Assembly (NCBI GenBank): GCA_009926865.1
Contig: RFOD01000005.1
Coordinates: 1 to 64,000, forward strand
DNA length: 64,000 nt
DNA from: Gammaproteobacteria bacterium
GTDB taxonomy: Bacteria; Pseudomonadota; Gammaproteobacteria; Steroidobacterales; Steroidobacteraceae
Direction: 5' to 3'
How positions within the stretch are numbered: the first letter of the stretch is position 1; each line of letters begins with the position of its first letter. Both the position numbers and the translations under genes were made by a program. Below are positions 18,756 to 28,510 of the stretch, one piece after another. The notes under the pieces were generated by a model that ran no database searches, had not been told where the DNA came from, and saw nothing but the letters and a program-made list of their open reading frames with translations.

Positions 18756-19985
18756 CTAATCACCGCCATGAGCCACTGACTCGCTCGCCTGCTCAGCCGT
18801 CAAGGCCGCGCGGGTCGACGTTAATTCTTTGATTGTCTCGGCAGACAGCCCAGCCTCTCGTAACACTTGCTCGGTGTGCTCCCCCAACCGTGGAGCGTGC
18901 TTATCAATAGAGGCTTTGGTACTACCGAAATTCACCGGGAAAGACGGCATCCGTAACTTGCCTTCAGTGGGGTGATCCACAAATTGCCAAAACCCTGTCG
19001 CCTCCAGATGCGGATCGGTGGTTAAGCTCTCAAGCGTATTCACCACAATGAGCGGTACCCCCGACTTATCAAAGGCCTTGAGCCAATCCGCTGTGGTACG
19101 AGTCGCCATGATCTCGCCCGTAATTTGATACGTGTCATCAATATTTCGAACCCGATCGGCAAGGGTCAAAAACCGCGGATCCTCAACGAGGTCCATTCGG
19201 TCTGTAATACGACAAAACTTGGCCCAGTGCGCATCGAGGTACGGCAGGATCGCAATATAGCCATCCAGCGTTTTGTAGGGTTTGCGATGGTGGCTCATCA
19301 GACGTACGTAACCCGGCTTACCGAGCGGCGGCTCAAACGTCATGCCCCACAAGTGCTCTGCCATCACGTAGTTCACCATCGTTTCAAACATTGGCACTTC
19401 GAGTTCTTGACCCTCGCCGGTTCTTTCGCGGTGAAAGAGCGCCGCGAGTACCCCATACACGACAGTGAGTGCAGTGGTTTTATCTGCCACGATGGTTGGC
19501 AGATAACGCGGCTCACCGAGCACCATTTCATTGAGCATCGCGATACCGCTGACCGCTTGAATAGAATCATCCAGAGCGCCCAAGCTACCGTAAGGACCCG
19601 CCTTGGCATAACCGTAGGCACCACAGTAGATCAGCCGCGGATTCACTGCGCGCATGTCGTCGTACTCCAAATGGAGCTTGGTCATCACCTGCGGGCGATT
19701 GTTGTGCACAAACACATCCGCATCCTTGACCAAGGCCAGCAAGGCGTCGCGTGCACCTGGCTGATTGAGATCGAGCACGATGCTGCGCTTGTTACGGTTG
19801 CAAGTCAGGTACAGCGCCGACATGCCCGGGTGACGGGACGCGCCCAGCGTACGATTACTATCGCCGCGCGGCTGCTCAATCTTGATGACATCCGCACCCA
19901 TGTCGGCGAGCATCTGACAGGCCCAGGGACCGAGCACTACGCTGGTCATCTCGATAATCTTTACGCCGTGCAACGGACCAGGCAT
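18756..19985 (-). CDS. CaiB/BaiF family CoA-transferase
   Basis: MPGPLHGVKIIEMTSVVLGPWACQMLADMGADVIKIEQPRGDSNR; RNKRSIVLDLNQPGARDALLALVKDADVFVHNNRP. Start chosen at 19985; the longer ORF would overlap the divergent gene. Confidence 0.93.
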   Translation of the reverse strand: MPGPLHGVKIIEMTSVVLGPWACQMLADMGADVIKIEQPRGDSNRTLGASRHPGMSALYLTCNRNKRSIVLDLNQPGARDALLALVKDADVFVHNNRPQVMTKLHLEYDDMRAVNPRLIYCGAYGYAKAGPYGSLGALDDSIQAVSGIAMLNEMVLGEPRYLPTIVADKTTALTVVYGVLAALFHRERTGEGQELEVPMFETMVNYVMAEHLWGMTFEPPLGKPGYVRLMSHHRKPYKTLDGYIAILPYLDAHWAKFCRITDRMDLVEDPRFLTLADRVRNIDDTYQITGEIMATRTTADWLKAFDKSGVPLIVVNTLESLTTDPHLEATGFWQFVDHPTEGKLRMPSFPVNFGSTKASIDKHAPRLGEHTEQVLREAGLSAETIKELTSTRAALTAEQASESVAHGGD

Positions 19986-20073
19986 CCCGATATCTCCTTC
20001 GCTTGCAAACCGTCCACTCATGGCGTGTCGTTGCGTTGCGCACCTTCGTGCGCACTGACTACGGCACCCCCGT

Positions 20074-21066
20074 GTGAATGATACGCTTGGCGTCATGTCC
20101 GAAGCACCGCCGACCGTCCCCCGTCTCCCACAGGCGGTCTCTCTCATGGACCCCATCGGGGCCAGCGCGGTCATGGTCGCGGCTATGCTGTTCGCTACCA
20201 AGGGAATTTTTGCCAAACATCTCTATGACATGGGTGTCTCGGTGGAAGCCGTGGTCACAGTCCGTGCAGTGCTCGCCCTACCGCTATTTTGGTGGTTTGC
20301 CATTTACCGCGAGGGTTTACGCAAAATTCTTGATACCCCTCGTGAGGCGCTTATCGCAGCGGCAGCCGTGGGCGCACTTTGCTATTATTTTGGCGCGCTG
20401 ATCGATTTCATTGCCTTGACCATGATCGATGCCAGCATCGAAAGGGTCTTAATTTTTAGCTATCCCGCGATGGTGGTCATCGTCACGTGCTGGCGAGACC
20501 GGGCTTGGCCGAGCCCGGCCGTGACAACCGCGACGCTTCTGACCTACCTCGGTATTTTCTTCACCATGGGTGGCTTCGATCTCATCGAACTTAAGGCCAA
20601 TCTATTGGGAGCGATGCTGGTGATTGGTTCGGCGATGACTTATACAGTCTACTTTTTGATCAGCGAAAAATATACTCGTCAGATCGGCAGTTCGCGCTTT
20701 GCTTTATTTGCGATGACGGCGGCGCCTGCCTGCCTCGTACCGCATTTTCTTTGGACTCAAGATGTCGGCAGCTTGAGCGAGATCTCCGCGAGCGGCTGGG
20801 CATTGCTGCTTGCTCTCGGTGTGCTCTGCATGTTCTTTCCCGCCCTTTTACAGGCCGAGGGCGTACGTAGAATCGGCGCGCAGTTAGGTGCGGTACTCTC
20901 GACAGCCGGACCACCCACGACGGTGGTGATCGCGTGGCTGACGCTTGATGAGCGACTCAATCTTTGGCAATGGCTAGGGATGGCCTTGATCGTTCTTGGG
21001 ATTTTGGCGCTTGATCTTGCCCGCAGCCGCGGAGCCTTGGTCGCAACTCCATCATCTAGCCAGTAA
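20074..21066 (+). CDS. EamA/DMT superfamily membrane transporter
   Basis: 330 aa, about 10 TM segments in two repeats; typical EamA C-terminus PPTTVVIAWLTLDERLNLWQWLGMALIVLGI. Start may be 20095. Confidence 0.87.
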   Translation: MNDTLGVMSEAPPTVPRLPQAVSLMDPIGASAVMVAAMLFATKGIFAKHLYDMGVSVEAVVTVRAVLALPLFWWFAIYREGLRKILDTPREALIAAAAVGALCYYFGALIDFIALTMIDASIERVLIFSYPAMVVIVTCWRDRAWPSPAVTTATLLTYLGIFFTMGGFDLIELKANLLGAMLVIGSAMTYTVYFLISEKYTRQIGSSRFALFAMTAAPACLVPHFLWTQDVGSLSEISASGWALLLALGVLCMFFPALLQAEGVRRIGAQLGAVLSTAGPPTTVVIAWLTLDERLNLWQWLGMALIVLGILALDLARSRGALVATPSSSQ

Positions 21067-21079
21067 TCGATTGCACCAC

Positions 21080-21847
21080 CTATTCAGTAACCCAGGCAGA
21101 ACCTGATGGCGCACGCTTAAGATTAAAGGCGTACGTGAATCGAGACGCCGGATGTCGGGCGACCGTACAGAGCAGCAGTTCATCAGAGGCGCTCAAGTAG
21201 CGCCGAAGTACTTCAAGCGTAGGGGATGACCGCTCCACCTGCAAACCCTCAGCGCTTTGCGTATCCAAAGAAACCGAGCGGATTTCTACCTCCACGCGCT
21301 GGACGCGACGTCCATAACGCTTTTCGATGAGCTCAAATACGCGGCCGGTGTGCTGACCCACAATGGGCGCGACCGCCGCATAATCGGCTGGCAAATAAAT
21401 ATCGGACCAGCCAATAGCTTCGCCGCCGCTCGCGAGATAGCGCTTCGCCGAGACGCGATACCACCCCTCACCTGGCGGAACGCGAAGCTGACGCGCGAGC
21501 GCGCCATCAATCGTGACCGGCTCGATGCACACCGCCTCCAATCGACTGCCAGTCGGGTAGCGCATCAGCTCGGCGGGTGAGCCTAGATGTTGCACCGTCG
21601 CTTTGATGGGCTCTTGCGCGATCACGACCGTGCCAATGCCACGCGCGCGACTGATCAGACCCCATTCGCTCAGACGCCGCAGCGCTTCGCGGACCGTGTA
21701 GCGGCTGACCCGGTAACGCGATACCCACTCGTGCTCACCAGGGAGGATACTGCCGACTGGGTAGCGACCGCGGGCGATGTCCGTCGCTAGGCGCTCAGCG
21801 AGTTGCTGATAACGTGGTGTCTTCACCCGATGTGCATTCGCATTCAT
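21080..21847 (-). CDS. GntR-family transcriptional regulator (HutC/UTRA type)
   Basis: MNANAHRVKTPRYQQLAERLATDIARGRYPVGSILPGEHEWVSRYRVSRYTVREALRRLSEWGLISRARGIGTVV wHTH followed by a UTRA-like domain. Confidence 0.92.
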   Translation of the reverse strand: MNANAHRVKTPRYQQLAERLATDIARGRYPVGSILPGEHEWVSRYRVSRYTVREALRRLSEWGLISRARGIGTVVIAQEPIKATVQHLGSPAELMRYPTGSRLEAVCIEPVTIDGALARQLRVPPGEGWYRVSAKRYLASGGEAIGWSDIYLPADYAAVAPIVGQHTGRVFELIEKRYGRRVQRVEVEIRSVSLDTQSAEGLQVERSSPTLEVLRRYLSASDELLLCTVARHPASRFTYAFNLKRAPSGSAWVTE

Positions 21848-21866
21848 GACGTGGCATCCTACCGTT

Positions 21867-21876
21867 TGTCCGGACA
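21867..21876. promoter_or_regulatory. Candidate GntR operator TGTCCGGACA
   Basis: Perfect 10-bp palindrome 20 bp upstream of the likely GntR start, in the divergent GntR/MaoC intergenic region. Confidence 0.4.
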
Positions 21877-21926
21877 TTTGCACAGATATCTCTATCGCCA
21901 CCCATGCCCAATGGAAGGATGCCTGA

Positions 21927-22445
21927 ATGAGCCAGTCCTCAAAGCCGATCGGTCCGCAACGTTTCCGCGAATCTTTTGGTCGTTATTACGAAGATTTCAA
22001 TGTTGGAGACGTATACGAGCATCGCCCGGGACGCACGATTTCTGAAACGGATAACACCTGGTTCACGCTACTGACTATGAATACGCACCCGCTGCACTTT
22101 GATGCGGAATACGGCAAAGCATCGGAGTTCGGTCGTTGCATCGTGTGCTCCCCTCTGACCGTCGCACTGCTCGTGGGCATGAGCGTCACTGACGTGAGTC
22201 AAAAAGCCGTCGCGAATCTCGGTTGGAAAGAGATCCGCATGTCAGCCCCGGTCTTCGCGGGCGACACCTTGTACGCCGAATCGGAGGTCCTCGCCAAGCG
22301 CGAGTCCAACTCACGCCCCACCGCTGGCATCGTGACCGTTCGAACCATCGGTCGTAATCAAGATGGCACCGAGGTCTGCAGCTTCGAGCGTAGCATCCTC
22401 GTCGCCAAACGCGGGCACTCGGTCGAAGATAAGCTGAATTATTGA
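21927..22445 (+). CDS. MaoC-family (hotdog) acyl-CoA hydratase-like protein
   Basis: 172 aa; YYEDFNVGDVYEHRPGRTISETDNTWFTLLTMNTHPLHFDAEYGKASEFGRCIVCSPLTVALLVGMSV. Confidence 0.92.
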   Translation: MSQSSKPIGPQRFRESFGRYYEDFNVGDVYEHRPGRTISETDNTWFTLLTMNTHPLHFDAEYGKASEFGRCIVCSPLTVALLVGMSVTDVSQKAVANLGWKEIRMSAPVFAGDTLYAESEVLAKRESNSRPTAGIVTVRTIGRNQDGTEVCSFERSILVAKRGHSVEDKLNY

Positions 22446-22492
22446 AGCTTCAAACATTTTGCTTCCAACCTAATTTTCAATTGAGACGCAGC

Positions 22493-23647
22493 ATGAACAC
22501 GTCACCCCTCGATATCGATCAAGACATCCTAGACAGCATTGAGCGCTGGAGTGAACGCGAACTCAAACCGATCGCTAAAAAATACGATCATGCCGATGAA
22601 TATCCCGAAGAAATCGTCGAGCAAATGCGCGAGCTCGGCTTATTTGGCGCGACGATCGCGCCGCAGTACGGTGGGCTAGGACTTAGTGCCTCGACCTATG
22701 CGCGCTTGGTCACCCAAATTGCCTCCATCTGGATGGCGCCCGTCGGTATTTTCAATTCGCATCTAATCATGGCGGCCTGCGTTCAGCGCCACGGCACGGA
22801 TGCCCAAAAAGCACGCTGGTTACCCAAATTCGCGAGTGGCGAATGGCGCGGTGGGATCGGCTTGACCGAGCCCAATGCCGGTACGGATCTACAATCCATT
22901 CGCTCGGTTGCGCGTCGGGATGGCGATTCGTATGTCATCAACGGCACCAAGACTTGGATTACCAACGGCGTCTATGGCTCTCACTTTGCGGTATTGGTTA
23001 AAACAGATCCAGAAGCTACCCCGCGACACAAAGGAATGAGTCTCTTCATCTGCGAAAAAGGCGAAGGTTTTACGGCGGCCAAAAAAATCCGTAAATTGGG
23101 CTATAAATCTATTGATAGCGCGGAACTCGTGTTCACCGATTACCGCGTACCCGCTGATCATCTCATCGGCGGTAGTGAGGGACGCGGCTTTCAACAAGCC
23201 GTCGGCGGTCTTGAACTCGGTCGCATTAATGTTGCCGCTCGTGGCGCGGGAATCGCTCAAGCCGCTTTACGCGACGCACTTCGCTACGCGCAGGAGCGCC
23301 AAACTTTTGGTAAACCGATCGCTCAACATCAAGCCATCCAGCTCAAGCTCGCGGATATGGCGACCCGTGTAGAGGCGTCACGTCTACTGATTGACCAAGC
23401 CGCGCAAAAATATGATACCGGCGAGCGCTGCGATCTCGAATCGAGCATGGCTAAACTTTTCGCCTCGGAAGCCGGTGTCGAGAATAGCCTCGAGGCCATG
23501 CGGATCTTTGGCGGTTACAGCTACTCGATCGAGTACGACGTGGAACGCTACTATCGTGATGCGCCGCTCATGTGCATTGGCGAAGGCACCAATGAAATGC
23601 AGCGGATCATCATTGCCCGCCAGCTCATGGAGCGAAATCCGCTGTGA
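22493..23647 (+). CDS. Acyl-CoA dehydrogenase
   Basis: GGIGLTEPNAGTDLQSIRSVARRDGDSYVINGTKTWITNG; RQTFGKPIAQHQAIQLKLADMAT; GGYSYSIEYDVERYYRDAPLMCIGEGTNEMQRIIIARQL. Confidence 0.95.
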   Translation: MNTSPLDIDQDILDSIERWSERELKPIAKKYDHADEYPEEIVEQMRELGLFGATIAPQYGGLGLSASTYARLVTQIASIWMAPVGIFNSHLIMAACVQRHGTDAQKARWLPKFASGEWRGGIGLTEPNAGTDLQSIRSVARRDGDSYVINGTKTWITNGVYGSHFAVLVKTDPEATPRHKGMSLFICEKGEGFTAAKKIRKLGYKSIDSAELVFTDYRVPADHLIGGSEGRGFQQAVGGLELGRINVAARGAGIAQAALRDALRYAQERQTFGKPIAQHQAIQLKLADMATRVEASRLLIDQAAQKYDTGERCDLESSMAKLFASEAGVENSLEAMRIFGGYSYSIEYDVERYYRDAPLMCIGEGTNEMQRIIIARQLMERNPL

Positions 23648-24843
23648 CCACACCGCACTTGCCGCTCAAAGGGGTTCGGATTCTGACATTTGAGGCGTTC
23701 GGTGCAGGGCCATTCGGATCCATGTATCTCGCTGACCTTGGCGCAGAAGTCATCAAAATCGAGAATCGAGCCCAAGGTGGAGATGCAACGCGTGGCATGG
23801 GCCCCTATTTTTTGGGCGAACACGACTCGCATTTTTTTCAGACCTTTAATCTCAATAAACGCAGTGTCTGCTTAAACCTGAAGACCGATGCCGGTCGTGC
23901 CGCCTTTGAGCGTCTAGTTGCTCGCTCAGATGCCGTCATGAACAATCTGCGCGGCGATCAACCTGACAAACTCGGTCTGACTTATGACGCACTGAAAGCG
24001 GTTAACCCTCGCATCGTCTGCGCTCACCTGTCCGCCTATGGACGACAAAACGAACGTCGTGCGTGGCCGGGGTATGACTATTTGATGCAAGCCGAGGCGG
24101 GGTACCTCCATGTGACTGGTGAACCGGACACCCCTCCCGCGCGGATGGGCCTCTCGATCATTGACTTCATGACGGGTATCACAACGGCATTAGCCTTGGT
24201 GTCCACTCTGTTGGGTGTCTCCCGTAGCGGAGTCGGTCGCGATATCGATGTCAGTTTGTTTGATGTGGCTTTACACCAACTTTCCTACCCTGGAACGTGG
24301 TACCTCAATGAAAAATGGGTGACTGGGCGAGCACCTCGCAGCGCCCATCCAACGGCGACACCGGTCCAATTATTCAAGACCGCTGACGGCTGGATTTTCA
24401 TCATGTGCATGACAGAAAAATTCTGGCAGGAACTCATGGGGGTACTCGGTCGCCCTGCTCTCGCTGACGATATCCGCTTCAGCACGATGCCCGCACGACG
24501 CGAGCATCGCGAGGCGCTCACCCCACTCTTGGACACTATTTTTGAAACCGACACCACCGCCAACTGGCTGCAGCGTCTACAAGGCGTATTACCTGCTGCG
24601 CCCGTCCATGATCTCGCACAGGCCTTAGAGAACCCATTCCCCATCGCGACAGGGATGATCCGTCATACGCCCCACCCTAAGCGTAACGACTTCAGAAGCT
24701 TTGCAAACCCCATCTTGCTTGATGGCGCACGCTTGCCGGCAAAGTCGGCGCCTGCACTCGGCGCAGACACGGACGCGGTACTCAAAGAATTGGGCTACAC
24801 TGATGACGAGCTCACCGCCCTACAGCAACAAGGTGTGATTTGA
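23644..24843 (+). CDS. CaiB/BaiF family CoA-transferase
   Basis: LKGVRILTFEAFGAGPFGSMYLADLGAEVIKIE; NKRSVCLNLKTDAGRAAFERLV; overlaps the ACAD stop. Confidence 0.93.
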   Translation: MTTPHLPLKGVRILTFEAFGAGPFGSMYLADLGAEVIKIENRAQGGDATRGMGPYFLGEHDSHFFQTFNLNKRSVCLNLKTDAGRAAFERLVARSDAVMNNLRGDQPDKLGLTYDALKAVNPRIVCAHLSAYGRQNERRAWPGYDYLMQAEAGYLHVTGEPDTPPARMGLSIIDFMTGITTALALVSTLLGVSRSGVGRDIDVSLFDVALHQLSYPGTWYLNEKWVTGRAPRSAHPTATPVQLFKTADGWIFIMCMTEKFWQELMGVLGRPALADDIRFSTMPARREHREALTPLLDTIFETDTTANWLQRLQGVLPAAPVHDLAQALENPFPIATGMIRHTPHPKRNDFRSFANPILLDGARLPAKSAPALGADTDAVLKELGYTDDELTALQQQGVI

Positions 24844-24852
24844 CAACGAAGA

Positions 24853-26034
24853 TTGCAGGATGCATGCATGAAACTGGAAGGTTTGCGGGTCGTTGATCTG
24901 TCGCTATTTCTGCCGGGACCCTTTCTCACGCAGATTATGGCGGATCATGGTGCCGAGGTTATCAAGATTGAGCCGCCCGGCGAGGGTGAACCGGGACGTC
25001 ACATTGGCTTAGGCGAAGATGGGAATAGCGTTTTTTATCGCAATACGCACCGCGGCAAAAAAAGCGTTTGTATCAACCTTAAGCATCCAGCCGGTCGCGA
25101 GCTCGTACTTGATCTCTGTGATCGCGCCGATGTCGTGATCGAAGCCTTTCGGCCCGGAGTGGTCGACCGCCTAGGCGTCGGGCCGGGAGTGGTGAGATCA
25201 CGAAATCCCAAAGTGGTCTACTGCTCGATTGCCGCGTTTGGGCAAACGGGACCCTATCGGGATCTGCCCGCTCATGATTTGGCCACCGAAGCACTCGGTG
25301 GCGTGGTGAGCCTCAACCTAGGACAGGACGGCGAGCCCACTCTCCCCCACGTGCCCGTCGCCGATATCAGCGCGTCGCTCTTTGCATTCGGGGGCATCAT
25401 GATGGCGCTCTATCGTCGCCAGCAAACCCAACAAGGCGACTACCTCGATATGTCCATGCATGATGCGGTGCTCGCCTGCACACCGAATGTAACAGGCCCA
25501 GTTTTTGTGGATAAACAAGCACCTGTGGTCAAACAACAACGTAGTTTAGGCGGCGCTGCGTTTTACAATATTTATCGAACGGCAGATGGCCGACACATCG
25601 TGCTCGGCGCCCAAGAAATCAAATTTGTTCGTAACTTACTCACCGCACTGGATCGCCCCGATTTCATTACCCTCTGCGAGCAAGGCCCTGGCGCGCATCA
25701 GCAACCGCTGATCGATTTTTTGCGCACTACTTTTCTCACCCGAACAAGGGATGAATGGGAAGCGTGGTTTCGAGGCAAGGATATCGGATTTGCTGTCGTC
25801 AAAGATTTGCGTGAAGCATTTGATGATCCGCAAGCCGAGGCACGCCAAATGCGCCTACTCGATGCGCAAGGCCGCGAGCATATTGGTCTGGCGGTCAAAT
25901 TCATTGACGAGCCTGGCAGGGCGAATTTCTCGCTCGCCGGAAAAGGCGAGCACAACGATATGATCTTGCGCGAACTCGGCTATGACGAGACAGCCATTCG
26001 CGCGCTTTACGCCGCTGGCACCCTGGAGTCCTAA
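24853..26034 (+). CDS. CaiB/BaiF superfamily CoA-transferase, possibly alpha-methylacyl-CoA racemase-like
   Basis: LEGLRVVDLSLFLPGPFLTQIMADHGAEVIKIEPPGEGEP; FGQTGPYRDLPAHDLATEALGG...VADISASL. Confidence 0.9.
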   Translation: MQDACMKLEGLRVVDLSLFLPGPFLTQIMADHGAEVIKIEPPGEGEPGRHIGLGEDGNSVFYRNTHRGKKSVCINLKHPAGRELVLDLCDRADVVIEAFRPGVVDRLGVGPGVVRSRNPKVVYCSIAAFGQTGPYRDLPAHDLATEALGGVVSLNLGQDGEPTLPHVPVADISASLFAFGGIMMALYRRQQTQQGDYLDMSMHDAVLACTPNVTGPVFVDKQAPVVKQQRSLGGAAFYNIYRTADGRHIVLGAQEIKFVRNLLTALDRPDFITLCEQGPGAHQQPLIDFLRTTFLTRTRDEWEAWFRGKDIGFAVVKDLREAFDDPQAEARQMRLLDAQGREHIGLAVKFIDEPGRANFSLAGKGEHNDMILRELGYDETAIRALYAAGTLES

Positions 26035-28403
26035 TGCGAAACACGCGTGCTCACGTCGGTGCGATGGCAGCCGGCTGGGCGCTGGCGGTAGTGGGCGCCT
26101 CACTGGGCGGTTTACACGCCCAAACAAAGCAAGACACCCCCATATCGGTCAACGGCGGCTCGACCACAGATCGCGTAGAGCCGGATGAGCCTATCGAGCT
26201 CGAAGAAATCGTAGTCAGCAGTCGCAGGCAGATCGGTAGCGTGATAGGCGATATCGAACCAGAACTACAATTAAGCGCGCGGGATATCCGTAACCTCGGC
26301 GTGAGCAATGTGGCAGAGCTCATCAGCGCGCTCGGCTCGCAGCTGGGAAGTGGGCGCTCGGCCGGCGGGGGTCGCCCGATCGTTTTACTAAACGGCGTGC
26401 GCGTCGCGAGCTTTCGCGAAATTCGCGATTTACCGAGTGAGGCTATCCTACGCAGCGATATCTTGCCGGAAGAAGTGGCGCTCAAATATGGCTATGCGCC
26501 GACCCAACGCGTATTGAACATTGTCTTACGACCGCGTTTTCGAGCGATCACACTGGAAGCAGACGCGGGCGGGCGTAGCGCAGGGGGTCGTCGTACTGAC
26601 GAGCTCGAGGCGTCTTGGCTACGGCTACGCGATCCTTTGAGATGGCAGCTAGAGGGCGCTCAATCACAGAGTGACGCCCTCTTGGAGGCCAGCGATCCCA
26701 CCCGCTCGCTGTTACCTGAGCTCCGTACACGCGCGCTCAACACTGTTGTTGGCCGCCCACTCATGGAGGGCTGGTCCGGAACACTCAGCGCATCGATTGA
26801 TGAGCGCGAAAGCACACGACGGCTTGGATTGGTCAAGGACCAGCGCGTGACTCGCGAGAACGATTTACAGCAGTTACGCGGTAGCGGACAACTACAAGGC
26901 GCGTGGGCGGGTTGGCGAATCACCGCGAGTCTCAATGCAGAGCGCGAGCAAAACGAGTCACGGACGCGTGCGGGCGAGCAGCTGAGCGCAAGCAGCGAAT
27001 CGACTAACCAGACGCTGGATGCGGACGTGCTCTTATCCGGCAGCGCTGGCGATTTACCCGCGGGCGCAAGCTCGGTCAATGTTCGTATGGGTTATGGCGA
27101 GCGACGTATCCGCGCCACGACAAGCGCGCTCACTCGTTTATTGACGCGAGAGCGCCAAGACTTGCGCGCCAGTATCGATCTGCCAATTTGGGAGGGCAGC
27201 AATCCCGAAAGCACGCGTCGCAGCCTCAGCCTCAATATAAATGGGGCGATGGAAAATCTCTCCGACTTTGATCAGCTACATGTCGTGGGCGCGGGACTGA
27301 ATGCCCGAGTCGCCGACGAATGGCGAGTGCTTTTATCTTTGACTCAAGAAGAGAATGCACCTGCCATGACGGAACTCGGTGCGCCCGAAGTGCGCACGCC
27401 TGCGGTTCGTAGTTTTGACTTCCTGCGCAACGAGACCGTTTTCGTCACTCGCATCGATGGTGGTAATGCCGATTTGCTCGCGAGTGAAACTCGTACGATA
27501 AAAGCGGGCATTAATGGCAAACCACTCAAAGATATCGATCTCGATTTTGGTATCGAATATCTGCAGATCGACTCTGATCGTCTAATTGGAGATCTGCCAC
27601 TCGCCACCGCAGTCACCAGCCTTGCGTTTAGCGAACGCTTTGAGCGTGACGAGGACGGACGCTTAACGGTGATCGATGCGCGCCCCCTAAATCTTGGCGA
27701 TCGGCAACGACGCGAATGGCGGTGGACCGCAAACCTGCGTCGACCTTGGGGCCCGCAGCTTGAGCCTCCCGCGCGTGGACGCGGACGGCCCGATCCTGCT
27801 CGCTTTCGCGCGTTCGCCCGTCAAGGCAGCTGGCAACTCGCCCTCACCCACACACTGCGTCAGCGAGATTCCGTTCGTCTAAATACCCCAAATCGTAGCG
27901 TGCTGGATTTACTGGACGGGGACCTACTTTTCAATGATCGCGGCAGTACCCAACAGGAGATGGAGCTACGCCTCAGCGGTGCGCGCAATGGCTACGGAGG
28001 ACGATTGAACGCGCGCTGGCAACAAGGTACGCGGGTTAACACCGGTCTGATCGTGAGTGCCGAACAACCCGATCCTCAAGGATTACGCTTTGCCGATCTG
28101 ACGACCGTGGATCTGCGACTCTTCGCTGACCTTGGCCTGCAGTCCTTCGCGAGCGGTCGCGACTGGCTGCGTGGTGCACGGGTCGTTGTCAGAATCGATA
28201 ACGTCTTTGATCAGCGTCAGTCCGTCACGGATTCGGCGGGGTTAACGCCCGCGAACTACCGACCTGAACTCTTGGATCCTCTTGGACGATATATCGAACT
28301 CAGTGTGCGAAAACTCTTTGTTCCCTTTCGTCCTACCGCTCGTCCTCGTACGGAGCCAGAGTCAACCGAGACATCGCGCACCGCTCCACCGGTACCCCGT
28401 TAA
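26034..28403 (+). CDS. Atypical TonB-dependent receptor-like outer membrane protein
   Basis: 789 aa; ELEEIVVSSRRQ near the N-terminus, plug-like RPIVLLNGVRVASFREIRDLPSEAILRSDILPEEVALKYGYAPTQRVLNIVL; TAATG overlap with the preceding CaiB-family gene. Confidence 0.75.
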   Translation: MRNTRAHVGAMAAGWALAVVGASLGGLHAQTKQDTPISVNGGSTTDRVEPDEPIELEEIVVSSRRQIGSVIGDIEPELQLSARDIRNLGVSNVAELISALGSQLGSGRSAGGGRPIVLLNGVRVASFREIRDLPSEAILRSDILPEEVALKYGYAPTQRVLNIVLRPRFRAITLEADAGGRSAGGRRTDELEASWLRLRDPLRWQLEGAQSQSDALLEASDPTRSLLPELRTRALNTVVGRPLMEGWSGTLSASIDERESTRRLGLVKDQRVTRENDLQQLRGSGQLQGAWAGWRITASLNAEREQNESRTRAGEQLSASSESTNQTLDADVLLSGSAGDLPAGASSVNVRMGYGERRIRATTSALTRLLTRERQDLRASIDLPIWEGSNPESTRRSLSLNINGAMENLSDFDQLHVVGAGLNARVADEWRVLLSLTQEENAPAMTELGAPEVRTPAVRSFDFLRNETVFVTRIDGGNADLLASETRTIKAGINGKPLKDIDLDFGIEYLQIDSDRLIGDLPLATAVTSLAFSERFERDEDGRLTVIDARPLNLGDRQRREWRWTANLRRPWGPQLEPPARGRGRPDPARFRAFARQGSWQLALTHTLRQRDSVRLNTPNRSVLDLLDGDLLFNDRGSTQQEMELRLSGARNGYGGRLNARWQQGTRVNTGLIVSAEQPDPQGLRFADLTTVDLRLFADLGLQSFASGRDWLRGARVVVRIDNVFDQRQSVTDSAGLTPANYRPELLDPLGRYIELSVRKLFVPFRPTARPRTEPESTETSRTAPPVPR

Positions 28404-28510
28404 AGGCTTTCCGCTCCTCCGTTGGCGAACACGGCAAAAACCACAGTGGTGGCCATTGACCATGGCTGCGATAATGCGCCTCGTCATCCTTAGTCTGTAG
28501 GCCGTCTCTC

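Noticed and set aside
19125-20081. 318-aa + strand ORF opposite the CaiB-family gene
   Set aside because: Antisense shadow of a well-supported CoA-transferase; low-complexity His/Arg-rich translation with no recognisable domain.
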